Positions 1 through 6,099 of a stretch of DNA of 8,026 bases are shown here, piece by piece. The stretch is from an uncultured Ruminococcus sp. (GTDB taxonomy: Bacteria > Bacillota > Clostridia > Oscillospirales > Ruminococcaceae): positions 1-8,026 of the forward strand of contig USNJ01000093.1 of the NCBI GenBank assembly GCA_900556055.1. Direction: 5' to 3'. Position 1 is the first letter of the stretch. Every line of letters starts with the position of its first letter. The notes under the pieces were generated by a model. The model ran no database searches and was not told the origin of the DNA. It saw only the letters and a list, made by a program, of their open reading frames with translations. Position numbers and translations under genes: made by a program.

Positions 1-2
1 CG

Positions 3-338
3 GAAAATCAGGCAAGGATCGCAGAGGGAACTTATATGTTCGTTCAGCCCAAGCATTTCAGATTTATTGATCCGAAGCTGAAGATCAGCGTTTCCGAGAT
101 AGGCAGCAAATTCAAGATAAATATACATTCCGAAGCATATGCAAAGGGCGTTTTCCTTGAACTCAAAAAGTCAGATGCCGTATTCAGCGACAACTGGTTC
201 GATGTTTTCGGCAAGGACTGCTTTATTCTTGTCGATAAATCGTCATTCCCGCCGCTTACGCCTGCAAAGGAAGTTGAAAAGCAGCTTGATGTTATGTCGT
301 ATTACGATGTGATACGCTACAAGGAGGATCTCCGATGA
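3..338 (+). CDS. beta-mannosidase (GH2 family), C-terminal fragment
   Basis: The 3' end of a gene that begins before the window; the frame is open from base 3, so the ATG at 36 is internal. The roughly 111 visible residues resemble the C-terminal Ig-like beta-sandwich domain of GH2 beta-mannosidases. They include a VQPKHF..IDPKL stretch, a GSKFKINIHSEAYAKGVFLEL strand pattern and an FSDNWFDVF motif, a combination I recognise from that family. These enzymes remove beta-linked mannose from the non-reducing ends of mannan oligosaccharides or N-glycan cores, usually in the cytoplasm. The catalytic TIM barrel is outside the window, so activity cannot be judged. The stop overlaps the next start as ATGA, suggesting translational coupling. 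Another GH2 enzyme is the main alternative. Confidence 0.7.
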   Translation, partial: ENQARIAEGTYMFVQPKHFRFIDPKLKISVSEIGSKFKINIHSEAYAKGVFLELKKSDAVFSDNWFDVFGKDCFILVDKSSFPPLTPAKEVEKQLDVMSYYDVIRYKEDLR

Positions 339-931
339 GTCTAAAGGACGAATTTATCGAAATTTACACGACAAACATCAAAAGAGAGGGCGCTGACAAG
401 CTGCTTGAATACCTGCTGTCCCCCAAAAGCGACTTTTTCACAGCTCCCGCAAGCACCCGCTTTCACGGTTCATACGAAGGCGGACTGCTCGAACACAGCC
501 TGAATGTCTACCACTGCCTTAAAGATTACGCCGCAAGGGACAGGGTGAAAAATGTATACGGGCTGAATGCGTCCGAGGAAACGCTTGCGCTGACTGCGCT
601 CCTGCATGACATCTGCAAGGTGAATTTCTATTCTGTGGATTACAGAAATTCGAAAAATGCGCAGGGCGTGTGGGAAAAAGTCCCATACTATACCATTGAC
701 GACAAGCTGCCGTACGGTCACGGCGAGAAATCGGTATATATTATTTCGGGGTATATGCGTCTGACACGTGAGGAAGCGTTTGCTATACGCTATCACATGG
801 GATTTTCGGGGAATGATGATGTTAATTCAGTCGGAAAATCGTTTGAGATGTTCCCGCTTGCATTTGCGCTGAGCGTTGCTGATATGGAGGCTACATACTA
901 TCTTGAAGGCAAAGCATCGGCAGAAAAATAA
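335..931 (+). CDS. HD-domain phosphohydrolase, small soluble protein
   Basis: A 198-residue protein with an HD-superfamily metal-binding pattern: H54 in LLEHSLNV, the H91-D92 pair in LLHDICKV, H129, H154 in IRYHMGF and D183 in SVADMEA. HD proteins are metal-dependent phosphohydrolases acting on nucleotides, nucleic acids or cyclic nucleotides; the substrate here is unknown. There is no signal peptide or membrane segment, so it should be cytoplasmic. The start is well supported: AAGGAGG at 321-327 lies 7 nt upstream, and the ATG overlaps the stop of the mannosidase gene by 4 bp. An intrinsic terminator follows 33 bp after the stop, so this is the last gene of its operon. The order H...HD...H...H...D recalls YhaM-like and phage-type HD proteins, but no nuclease OB-fold domain is attached. 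Confidence 0.8.
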   Translation: MSLKDEFIEIYTTNIKREGADKLLEYLLSPKSDFFTAPASTRFHGSYEGGLLEHSLNVYHCLKDYAARDRVKNVYGLNASEETLALTALLHDICKVNFYSVDYRNSKNAQGVWEKVPYYTIDDKLPYGHGEKSVYIISGYMRLTREEAFAIRYHMGFSGNDDVNSVGKSFEMFPLAFALSVADMEATYYLEGKASAEK

Positions 932-964
932 AAGAAACGGTTATTGATATCCCACGAGAGATGA

Positions 965-1008
965 AAGCCGCAGCTTTAACATAAGCTGCGGCTTCTGTCT
1001 CTTTTTTT
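965..1008 (+). terminator. intrinsic terminator after the HD-domain gene
   Basis: A perfect 12-bp stem (965-976 with 983-994, AAGCCGCAGCTT and its complement) closes a 6-nt loop. It is followed, after a short pyrimidine stretch, by seven T (1002-1008). It lies just after the stop at 931 and ends the + strand mannosidase/HD operon. The T run begins about 7 nt after the stem, slightly farther than usual. Confidence 0.85.
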
Positions 1009-1031
1009 ATCCTATAAAAAGCAAATTATCC

Positions 1032-1069
1032 AAAAAGAAAACCGCCGCACATAATAAAATGTGCAGCGG
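1032..1069 (-). terminator. intrinsic terminator of the cmk-plsC-ispH/rpsA operon
   Basis: Read on the - strand, CCGCTGCACAT (1069-1059) pairs with ATGTGCGGCGG (1052-1042) around a 6-nt loop. This gives 11 pairs including one U-G wobble, followed directly by TTTTCTTTTT (1041-1032). It lies 24 bp past the ispH/rpsA stop. With the + strand terminator it separates two convergent operons. Confidence 0.88.
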
Positions 1070-1092
1070 CAGTAAATTCAGAAAGAACTGAA

Positions 1093-3084
1093 TTATTCCT
1101 CAGTGCTGTCGGAATTTTCGAGAAGTGCACGCATAGACATGCTGATTCTCTTCTTGTCAGCGTCGATCTCAGTGATCTTAGCTTCAACTTCCTGACCGAT
1201 CTCAAGAACGTCCTTAACGTTAGTTACTCTCTTGTCAGCGATCTGGGAAATGTGGATCAGACCGTCAATTCCGGGAATGATCTGAGCAAATGCGCCGAAA
1301 GGAGTGATGGAAACGATCTTAGCCTTGACAACATCGCCAACGCTGTACTCGCTCTTGAACTTCTCCCAAGGATTGTCCTCGTCCTTCTTGTAGCCGAGGG
1401 AAATTCTGTTGTTCTCCTTGTCGAGATCCTTAACGAATACTTCGAGAACGTCGCCTACCTTAACGACCTCAGAGGGGTGCTTGATCCTGTTCCAGGACAG
1501 CTCGGAAATGTGAACCATACCGTCGATGCCGCCGAGATCAACGAATGCACCGTAGTTAGTGATGGACTTAACTTCGCCCTTGAATGTATCGCCGACCTTA
1601 ACGTTCTCCCAGAACTTAGCCTTAGCAGCATCCTTTTCAGCGTTCAGTACGGCTCTGATAGAACCTACAGCCTTTTCTCTCTGCTCATTGACCTCAATGA
1701 TCTTGAACTTAACGTTCTTCTTGAGAAGGCCCTCGAGGGGTTCGTCACGTCTTGCAGTAGCCTGGGAAGCAGGGATAAATACCTTTGCTCCGCCGGAAAG
1801 AACGAGAACTCCTCCCTTTACGACGTTTGTAACAACACCGTCAAGAATTGTTCCGTCTTCCTTTGCTTTGATAATAGCCTCGAAGCCTGCTCTTGCGTCA
1901 AGCTTCTTCTTGGACAGGTATACAACGCCGTCCTGATCATTAACCTTAGTAACAATGAAGTCAACCTCGTCGCCGACCTTAACAATATCGGAAGGCTTGA
2001 GAGAAGGATCGTCAGTCAGTTCTGACAGAGGAGCATAGCCTGTGTGCTTAGTGTTGCTGATGCTTACAACAGCTTCACTGTTATTAACAGACACTATGTA
2101 TCCTTTCACCTTCATACCGGTATATATTTTTTTGAAGCCTGCTTCAATTGCTTCTTCAAAGTTAATGTCTTCGTCCTGATTCTTTAAAATCTCGCTCATT
2201 AGTCTTTGTACCTCCTTGATAATATATGCCGGTGTTGAAGCTCCGGCAGTAATGCCAACGTTGAAGACTGCATCGGCATTAACGGGAATAAGCTCATCCG
2301 TCACGGCATCTCTGAGTTCTGCCGCGCTCTCGACCAGCAGGCATTTACTGCAAATCCCGCTGCAGATGTTGAAGAGCTTGAGAGTATTGGAGCTGTGTCT
2401 GCCGCCGACTACTATAACGAGGTCGGACGACTCGGCAAGCCTGACTGCCTCAGCCTGACGGTTAGCTGTGGCGCTGCAGATGGTATTGTAAATACAGATC
2501 TCATTCGGCAGCTCAAATTTTTCTCTCAGGGAATTGACCGTTTGAATACACTTTTCCCACATACTTATATTATACGTTGTTTGCGCTGTAATTGCAAGCT
2601 TTTTTTTTACTTTTTTATAATTATTTTTCAGAAAGTCGGATAAATCATCTGCATTTCGCAATATATATGGATATTCCTTACAAAATCCGGCAATTCCACG
2701 GACCTCCGGGTGATTTTCATCGCCCATAATTATAATATCGCAGTCCTCCTCGGAGCATTTGCTTACAATGCGGTGTATCTTTTCGACGAACGGACAGGTG
2801 CAGTCAACATATTCTATACCTTTTTTATCCAGTTCATCATATACCGATCCCGGAACGCCGTGTGAACGGATAATGACCCTTTCGCCCGTGCCGACCTCAT
2901 CGACACTCTGAACGGGACGTATCCCCTTGCGTTTCAGATCATCGACAACTGACGGATTATGGATAAGCTCGCCCAGCGTGACCGCAGGCGTACCGTCATC
3001 AGCCATTCCGAACGCAATATCCGCAGCACGCTTTACGCCGAAGCAAAAGCCCGCAGTTTTTGCGGTTACAACGTTAATTTTCAT
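1093..3084 (-). CDS. ispH: 4-hydroxy-3-methylbut-2-enyl diphosphate reductase fused to ribosomal protein S1 (IspH-S1)
   Basis: A 663-residue two-part protein. Residues 1-295 are IspH, the last MEP-pathway enzyme, a [4Fe-4S] protein that reduces HMBPP to IPP and DMAPP. The cluster cysteines C14 (GFCFGVKRA), C97 (CTCP) and C203 (NTICSATANRQ) are present. So are H42, H75, H125 and E127 (NHPEV), T169 (AQTT), the SSN at 231-233 and S283. Residues about 323-650 hold four S1 RNA-binding repeats (about 323-394, 411-478, 498-565 and 582-652). Repeats 3 and 4 are the most typical (YGAFVDLGGIDGMVHISELS, FGAFAQIIPGIDGLIHISQI). The S1 part should bind mRNA at the ribosome. The fusion is a known architecture in Clostridia. 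AGAGGA lies 8 nt before the ATG, which overlaps the plsC end by 11 bp. Lysine codons differ sharply between the halves: 8 AAG/13 AAA in IspH, 38 AAG/4 AAA in S1. Confidence 0.97.
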   Translation of the reverse strand: MKINVVTAKTAGFCFGVKRAADIAFGMADDGTPAVTLGELIHNPSVVDDLKRKGIRPVQSVDEVGTGERVIIRSHGVPGSVYDELDKKGIEYVDCTCPFVEKIHRIVSKCSEEDCDIIIMGDENHPEVRGIAGFCKEYPYILRNADDLSDFLKNNYKKVKKKLAITAQTTYNISMWEKCIQTVNSLREKFELPNEICIYNTICSATANRQAEAVRLAESSDLVIVVGGRHSSNTLKLFNICSGICSKCLLVESAAELRDAVTDELIPVNADAVFNVGITAGASTPAYIIKEVQRLMSEILKNQDEDINFEEAIEAGFKKIYTGMKVKGYIVSVNNSEAVVSISNTKHTGYAPLSELTDDPSLKPSDIVKVGDEVDFIVTKVNDQDGVVYLSKKKLDARAGFEAIIKAKEDGTILDGVVTNVVKGGVLVLSGGAKVFIPASQATARRDEPLEGLLKKNVKFKIIEVNEQREKAVGSIRAVLNAEKDAAKAKFWENVKVGDTFKGEVKSITNYGAFVDLGGIDGMVHISELSWNRIKHPSEVVKVGDVLEVFVKDLDKENNRISLGYKKDEDNPWEKFKSEYSVGDVVKAKIVSITPFGAFAQIIPGIDGLIHISQIADKRVTNVKDVLEIGQEVEAKITEIDADKKRISMSMRALLENSDSTEE
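2197..2217 (-). promoter_or_regulatory. candidate internal ribosome binding site and start for a free S1 protein
   Basis: Inside the IspH-S1 gene, a consensus AAGGAGGT (2217-2210) lies 10 nt before an in-frame ATG at 2199 (Met296). That is exactly where the IspH domain ends and the S1 portion begins. Starting here would give a 368-residue protein holding all four S1 repeats. The spacing is slightly long. The same bases encode the K-E-V of an IIKEV segment that is common near the IspH C-terminus, so the match could be partly coincidental. The codon-usage switch at this boundary favours real use. Confidence 0.5.
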
Positions 3085-3697
3085 TGGTTTTTTCCTCTAT
3101 CTGCGCCTGCGGACCTTCGACAAGCTCCCTGATGGAATCCATGATAGTGTTTTTGATAACACGGAGATCCTTGGAAGATGTTCCCTCGATATGCAGCTTT
3201 TCGGCGGATATAGGCTTGCCGAACTTTATCGTGACCTTTTTGCGGAATGTGAGCTTAGGTCCCTCAAAGCATATGCCGACGGGGATAACGTCAACTCCTG
3301 CCTTGGCGGCAACAAGCGCAACGCCCGTCTTTCCTTTGCCGACCTTTCCGTCATATGAACGTGTGCCTTCGGGGAAAATAACGAGATTCTGACCGTTTCT
3401 CACCTTGTCTATGGCATTGTCGAGCGCTGCCATATCTCCCGTGCCTCGTGTTATCGGGAAAGCACCCAGCATAGTTATGAACTTTCCGAATATCTTGTTT
3501 CTGAAAAGCTCTTCCTTTGCCATATAACAGAATTTTTTGGGGACTCTCATCGTGATGAACACGGGATCGTGATAGCTTCTGTGGTTGGATGCAAAGATAA
3601 CACCGCCGTTTTTCGGGATGTTTTCCGTGCCTTCAAAATGCAGATCGTAAATGCAGTGATATATGCCCTCAACGACCTTTCTTACAACAACATTCAC
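3074..3697 (-). CDS. plsC: 1-acyl-sn-glycerol-3-phosphate acyltransferase (PlsC/LPLAT family)
   Basis: A 207-residue acyltransferase that should convert lysophosphatidic acid to phosphatidic acid for membrane phospholipid synthesis. It has the catalytic NHxxxxD motif (NHRSYHD, H39 and D44), the glycerophosphate-binding FPEGTRS motif (108-114) and the later IPVGI block (138-142). The start is GTG, not ATG: GGGAGGTG lies 7 nt upstream, and the GTG overlaps the cmk stop in a GTGA. The nearby ATG at 3693 is out of frame. There is no strong transmembrane helix, so it is probably a peripheral membrane enzyme. The 3' end overlaps ispH by 11 bp. Cmk-plsC-ispH is a typical clostridial order. Confidence 0.93.
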   Translation of the reverse strand: MNVVVRKVVEGIYHCIYDLHFEGTENIPKNGGVIFASNHRSYHDPVFITMRVPKKFCYMAKEELFRNKIFGKFITMLGAFPITRGTGDMAALDNAIDKVRNGQNLVIFPEGTRSYDGKVGKGKTGVALVAAKAGVDVIPVGICFEGPKLTFRKKVTIKFGKPISAEKLHIEGTSSKDLRVIKNTIMDSIRELVEGPQAQIEEKTNEN

Positions 3698-4386
3698 TTC
3701 CGAACACCTCCCAGAGCCGTATTCGATGCGATAAGATGCTCGATCAGCTTTACAGATCCCTCGAAATCGAGATCGGACGTATCCGCAAGGACGGCATCAT
3801 CTGCCATTTTAAGCGGCGCAGTCTCGCGTCCGGAATCCTGACGGTCACGCTGACGTACAAGCTTCAGAACCTCGTCATAGCTCGGCGCATCGCTGCCCTG
3901 ACGCTCGCAAAGCTCCTTGTATCGGCGCATGGCACGAGCAGTGTCCGATGCCGTGAGGAATATCTTGAGATCCGCATTCGGCAGCACGACCGTTCCGATA
4001 TCCCTGCCGTCCATGATAACGTCGTTTTCCTCGGCTATCTTCCTCTGAAGTCCCAGCAGGAACGCCCTTACCTCGGGTATCGCAGACACCGCAGATGTCG
4101 CCATAGATACCTCCTCGGTGCGTATCAGGTCGGAAACGTCCTCACCGTTCAGGAATACTCTCTGCACCCCGTCAACGAACTTAGGCTCGACCGTGATATC
4201 GGGCAGAAGTGCGGAAACAGCCGCTCCGTCGGACGGAGAAACTCCCTTTCTCAGCACAAAAAGCGCAATCGCACGGTAAAGCGCACCTGTGTCCACGTAA
4301 ATTATCTTCAGATCCTTTGAGACCTGCTTTGCAACGGAGCTTTTTCCCGCCCCCGCAGGTCCGTCAACAGCAATGTTCACAGACAT
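3694..4386 (-). CDS. cmk: cytidylate kinase
   Basis: A 230-residue (d)CMP kinase that makes CDP and dCDP from ATP for nucleic-acid and phospholipid precursors. It shows the P-loop GPAGAGKS (9-16), the substrate-binding VDTGALYRA block (31-39), MDGRDIGTVV (125-134), the RRYKE lid region and RDRQDSGR (180-187). The start was chosen at 4386 rather than at the ATG at 4395. AAAGGA (4401-4396) directly abuts the upstream ATG but is 9 nt from the downstream one, a normal spacing. MSVNIAVDGPAG also fits the family's usual N-terminus. Its TGA overlaps the plsC GTG by 4 bp. It is the first gene of the operon after a long non-coding leader. Confidence 0.94.
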   Translation of the reverse strand: MSVNIAVDGPAGAGKSSVAKQVSKDLKIIYVDTGALYRAIALFVLRKGVSPSDGAAVSALLPDITVEPKFVDGVQRVFLNGEDVSDLIRTEEVSMATSAVSAIPEVRAFLLGLQRKIAEENDVIMDGRDIGTVVLPNADLKIFLTASDTARAMRRYKELCERQGSDAPSYDEVLKLVRQRDRQDSGRETAPLKMADDAVLADTSDLDFEGSVKLIEHLIASNTALGGVRK

Positions 4387-4429
4387 TATTAACATTCCTT
4401 TCCCATTTATTCATTTTTATATTAATTTA

Positions 4430-4459
4430 GTTGTATTCATTAAAAAAGCTGTCCGTCAA
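4430..4459 (-). promoter_or_regulatory. candidate sigma-A promoter for cmk-plsC-ispH/rpsA
   Basis: On the - strand, TTGACG (4459-4454, 5 of 6 to consensus) is separated by 18 bp from TACAAC (4435-4430, 4 of 6). The expected transcript start near 4423 gives a leader of about 37 nt before the cmk ATG. The region is AT-rich. The -35 box overlaps the 3' strand of the closing helix of the structured RNA candidate, so the two readings compete. The weak -10 keeps confidence low. Confidence 0.35.
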
Positions 4460-4604
4460 AGCTTCGATATCTCCCGAAAATCAGTGAGCGCACGCTCCCG
4501 AGGATATCATGCGCCGCACAAAAGTGTCCCGACCGGTAAGCTGCGTAACGCAGTATATCGCCGTGAAACACGGTTGGGCAGCGGAACATTACATGACCGA
4601 CAGC
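4442..4604 (-). ncRNA. unidentified structured RNA candidate upstream of cmk
   Basis: The 455-bp gap before cmk holds a densely paired segment. The ends pair as an 11-bp helix with one mismatch (4594-4604 with 4448-4458). Read on the - strand it is followed at once by six U (4447-4442), like a terminator. Inside are perfect hairpins at 4561-4573 (CCGTG/CACGG), 4541-4553 (CTGCG/CGCAG) and 4486-4497 (GAGCG/CGCTC), the last enclosed by GATATC repeats at 4466-4471 and 4503-4508 that can pair. A TATTAT box at 4625-4620 could start the transcript near 4612, though no -35 is visible. I could not match it to a riboswitch or other RNA class I know. It may be a leader RNA, a small RNA or a DNA-level palindrome. 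The - strand is preferred because of the U run; the + strand folds almost as well. Confidence 0.4.
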
Positions 4605-4629
4605 AGAGCAAAGTCACATATAATACTAA

Positions 4630-4740
4630 GGAAACGCTGAATAAATCGTTTCTGCCGTTTTTCACAACCCTCTCAGTGACGTATTTTCGAGCGTTGCTCA
4701 AAACGGCGAAACGAATGCTTCGCATTATTCAGCTTTTTCC
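4630..4740. mobile_element. MITE-like palindromic element with imperfect terminal inverted repeats
   Basis: A 111-bp non-coding element. Its left end (GGAAACGCTGAATAA) and the complement of its right end (GGAAAAAGCTGAATAA) match with a short indel. The inverted similarity continues inward through TCGTTTC and GCCGTTTT on the left, matched by AAAACGGC and GAAACGA on the right. The right arm carries an extra AATGC-TTC-GCATT mini-hairpin, and the centre holds TCAC/GTGA and GAGC/GCTC hairpins. TAA flanks both sides (4627-4629 and 4741-4743), as expected of a short target duplication. It has no coding capacity, so a full-length transposon elsewhere would have to mobilise it. Whether it is repeated in the genome cannot be seen here. 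Confidence 0.5.
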
Positions 4741-4800
4741 TAAAGCTGCGATAAAAAGACCAAAACAGAATATATCACAAAGTAAAATAAACATATTTCC

Positions 4801-4836
4801 GAAAATTTTCAACAGACGCACGTATAGATGTTGAAA
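4801..4836 (-). terminator. probable terminator after the flavoprotein gene
   Basis: Six bases past the flavoprotein stop, TTTCAACA (4836-4829) pairs perfectly with TGTTGAAA (4814-4807) over a 14-nt loop and is followed by ATTTTC. The stem is AT-rich and the U tract is short and interrupted, so termination may be partial and some read-through toward cmk is possible. Confidence 0.4.
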
Positions 4837-4841
4837 GCTTA

Positions 4842-6083
4842 TCAGCCGTAATATTCGCCCATTGCCTTTCCAGCGGCATATCCCGTGGAAAATGCGATCT
4901 GGAGATTGAAGCCGCCCGTGTAGCCGTCAACGTCGATGACCTCGCCTGCAAAGTAAAGTCCGCTGCAAAGCTTTGATTCCATGGTTTTCGGCGAGATCTC
5001 GGAGGTCTTTACGCCGCCGCTTGTGATTATCGCCTCTTCAATAGGGCGGAAGTCCTTGAAGCGGAGCGGCAGTGCCTTGAGAAGCTCGCAGAGTCTGCGG
5101 CGTTCTTCCTTTGTGATCTGGTTGACCTTTTTTTCTGCGGGTATGCCCGACATTCTGACTACGATCGGTATGAGCTTTGCGGGCAGAAGCTTGCCGAGCG
5201 AATTCATAAAATCTTTGTTTAAATTGGAAGAGAAATCCTTTTGGATCCTTGCATCAAGCGTCTGAATATCCAGCGCAGGCTTAAGATCAATTTCCAGCAG
5301 ATAGCGTCTGCGTTCAGCCTTTTCGATGTGGCTGCTTGCGGACAGAACCAGCGGCCCCGACAGACCGAAATGGGTAAACAGCATCTCGCCCATCTCACTG
5401 AATATCATCTTTCCCGATGCAGTATCGGTAAGCGAAAGGGTAACATTTTTGAGTGAAAGCCCCATTGCCTCGGAAACCCACTTTTCTTCTGTCACAATAG
5501 GCACCAAAGAGGGCTTCAAAGGCACTATCGTATGCCCTGCCTGCTGTGCAAATCTGTATCCATCGCCCGTTGAGCCTGTCAAGGGATACGACTTGCCACC
5601 TGTTGCGATGCAAATTTGGTCTGCAAAAAACGTCGTATTTTCGGCATTTACACCTAGTGCTTTTCCATTTTCTATTTCAAGCGATTTTATTTCGCAGGTC
5701 TTAACTGTAATGTTTCTGACCTTTACAGCATTTACAAACGCATCAACAATGTCCATAGCCTTGTCACTCTGCGGAAAGACACGATTTCCCCTTTCCGTCT
5801 TCAGAGGCACACCGATATTTTCAAAAAAAGCCATCGTATCAGCCGAAGAAAACTGTGAATAAGAGCTGTACATGAACCTGGGATTGTGCGGGATGTTTGC
5901 AAAGAAATCCTCATCTGTACAGTTGTTTGTAACATTGCATCTGCCCTTTCCGGTAATGAGAAGTTTGCGTCCGAGCCGCTCTCTTTTTTCCAGTAAAAGG
6001 ACATTTTTTCCATAGTCGGCAGCAGTTATCGCAGCCATCATGCCCGCCGGTCCGCCGCCGATTATAATAACATCATATTTCAT
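4842..6083 (-). CDS. BaiN/HI0933-family FAD-dependent oxidoreductase (aminoacetone oxidase-like flavoprotein)
   Basis: A 413-residue flavoprotein of the HI0933/YhiN/BaiN family. The N-terminus has the dinucleotide-binding GGGPAG (9-14) with E32 closing the Rossmann fold. Next comes the family signature GRKLLITGKGRCNVTN (38-53), which includes C49. The C-terminus has LYFAGEVIDVDGYTGGFNLQ (376-395), typical of the second FAD contact. The length of about 410 residues is normal and the gene is intact. Members are annotated as NAD(P)/FAD oxidoreductases or aminoacetone oxidases, and BaiN was linked to bile-acid dehydroxylation; the real substrate here is unknown. The start lies 16 bp after the RpiR gene, with AGGA 11 nt upstream next to that gene's stop. 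The two are probably co-transcribed. In related genomes, as I recall, this gene often directly precedes cmk. Confidence 0.88.
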   Translation of the reverse strand: MKYDVIIIGGGPAGMMAAITAADYGKNVLLLEKRERLGRKLLITGKGRCNVTNNCTDEDFFANIPHNPRFMYSSYSQFSSADTMAFFENIGVPLKTERGNRVFPQSDKAMDIVDAFVNAVKVRNITVKTCEIKSLEIENGKALGVNAENTTFFADQICIATGGKSYPLTGSTGDGYRFAQQAGHTIVPLKPSLVPIVTEEKWVSEAMGLSLKNVTLSLTDTASGKMIFSEMGEMLFTHFGLSGPLVLSASSHIEKAERRRYLLEIDLKPALDIQTLDARIQKDFSSNLNKDFMNSLGKLLPAKLIPIVVRMSGIPAEKKVNQITKEERRRLCELLKALPLRFKDFRPIEEAIITSGGVKTSEISPKTMESKLCSGLYFAGEVIDVDGYTGGFNLQIAFSTGYAAGKAMGEYYG

Positions 6084-6099
6084 TTATTGTAAATTCCTG

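Noticed and set aside
1252..2025. A 257-codon + strand open frame antisense to the S1 domains
   Set aside because: It is the mirror of the strongly biased S1 codons, which lack stop complements; the opposite strand encodes unmistakable S1 repeats.
2600..2616. Possible frameshift in the A-rich part of ispH
   Set aside because: All IspH motifs before and after the tract are in one continuous frame, so the gene is intact in this sequence.
4619..4624. A perfect TATAAT on the + strand
   Set aside because: No acceptable -35 box lies 16-18 bp upstream, and the only thing downstream is the palindromic element.
4507..4725. A 72-codon - strand open frame in the same gap
   Set aside because: It begins within the inverted-repeat element and covers the palindromes; low-complexity content and no plausible start signal.
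4373..4834. A 153-codon + strand open frame across the gap between cmk and the flavoprotein gene
   Set aside because: It begins inside cmk's leader, runs through the hairpins of the RNA candidate and the MITE-like element, has no ribosome binding site, and its translation resembles no protein family.
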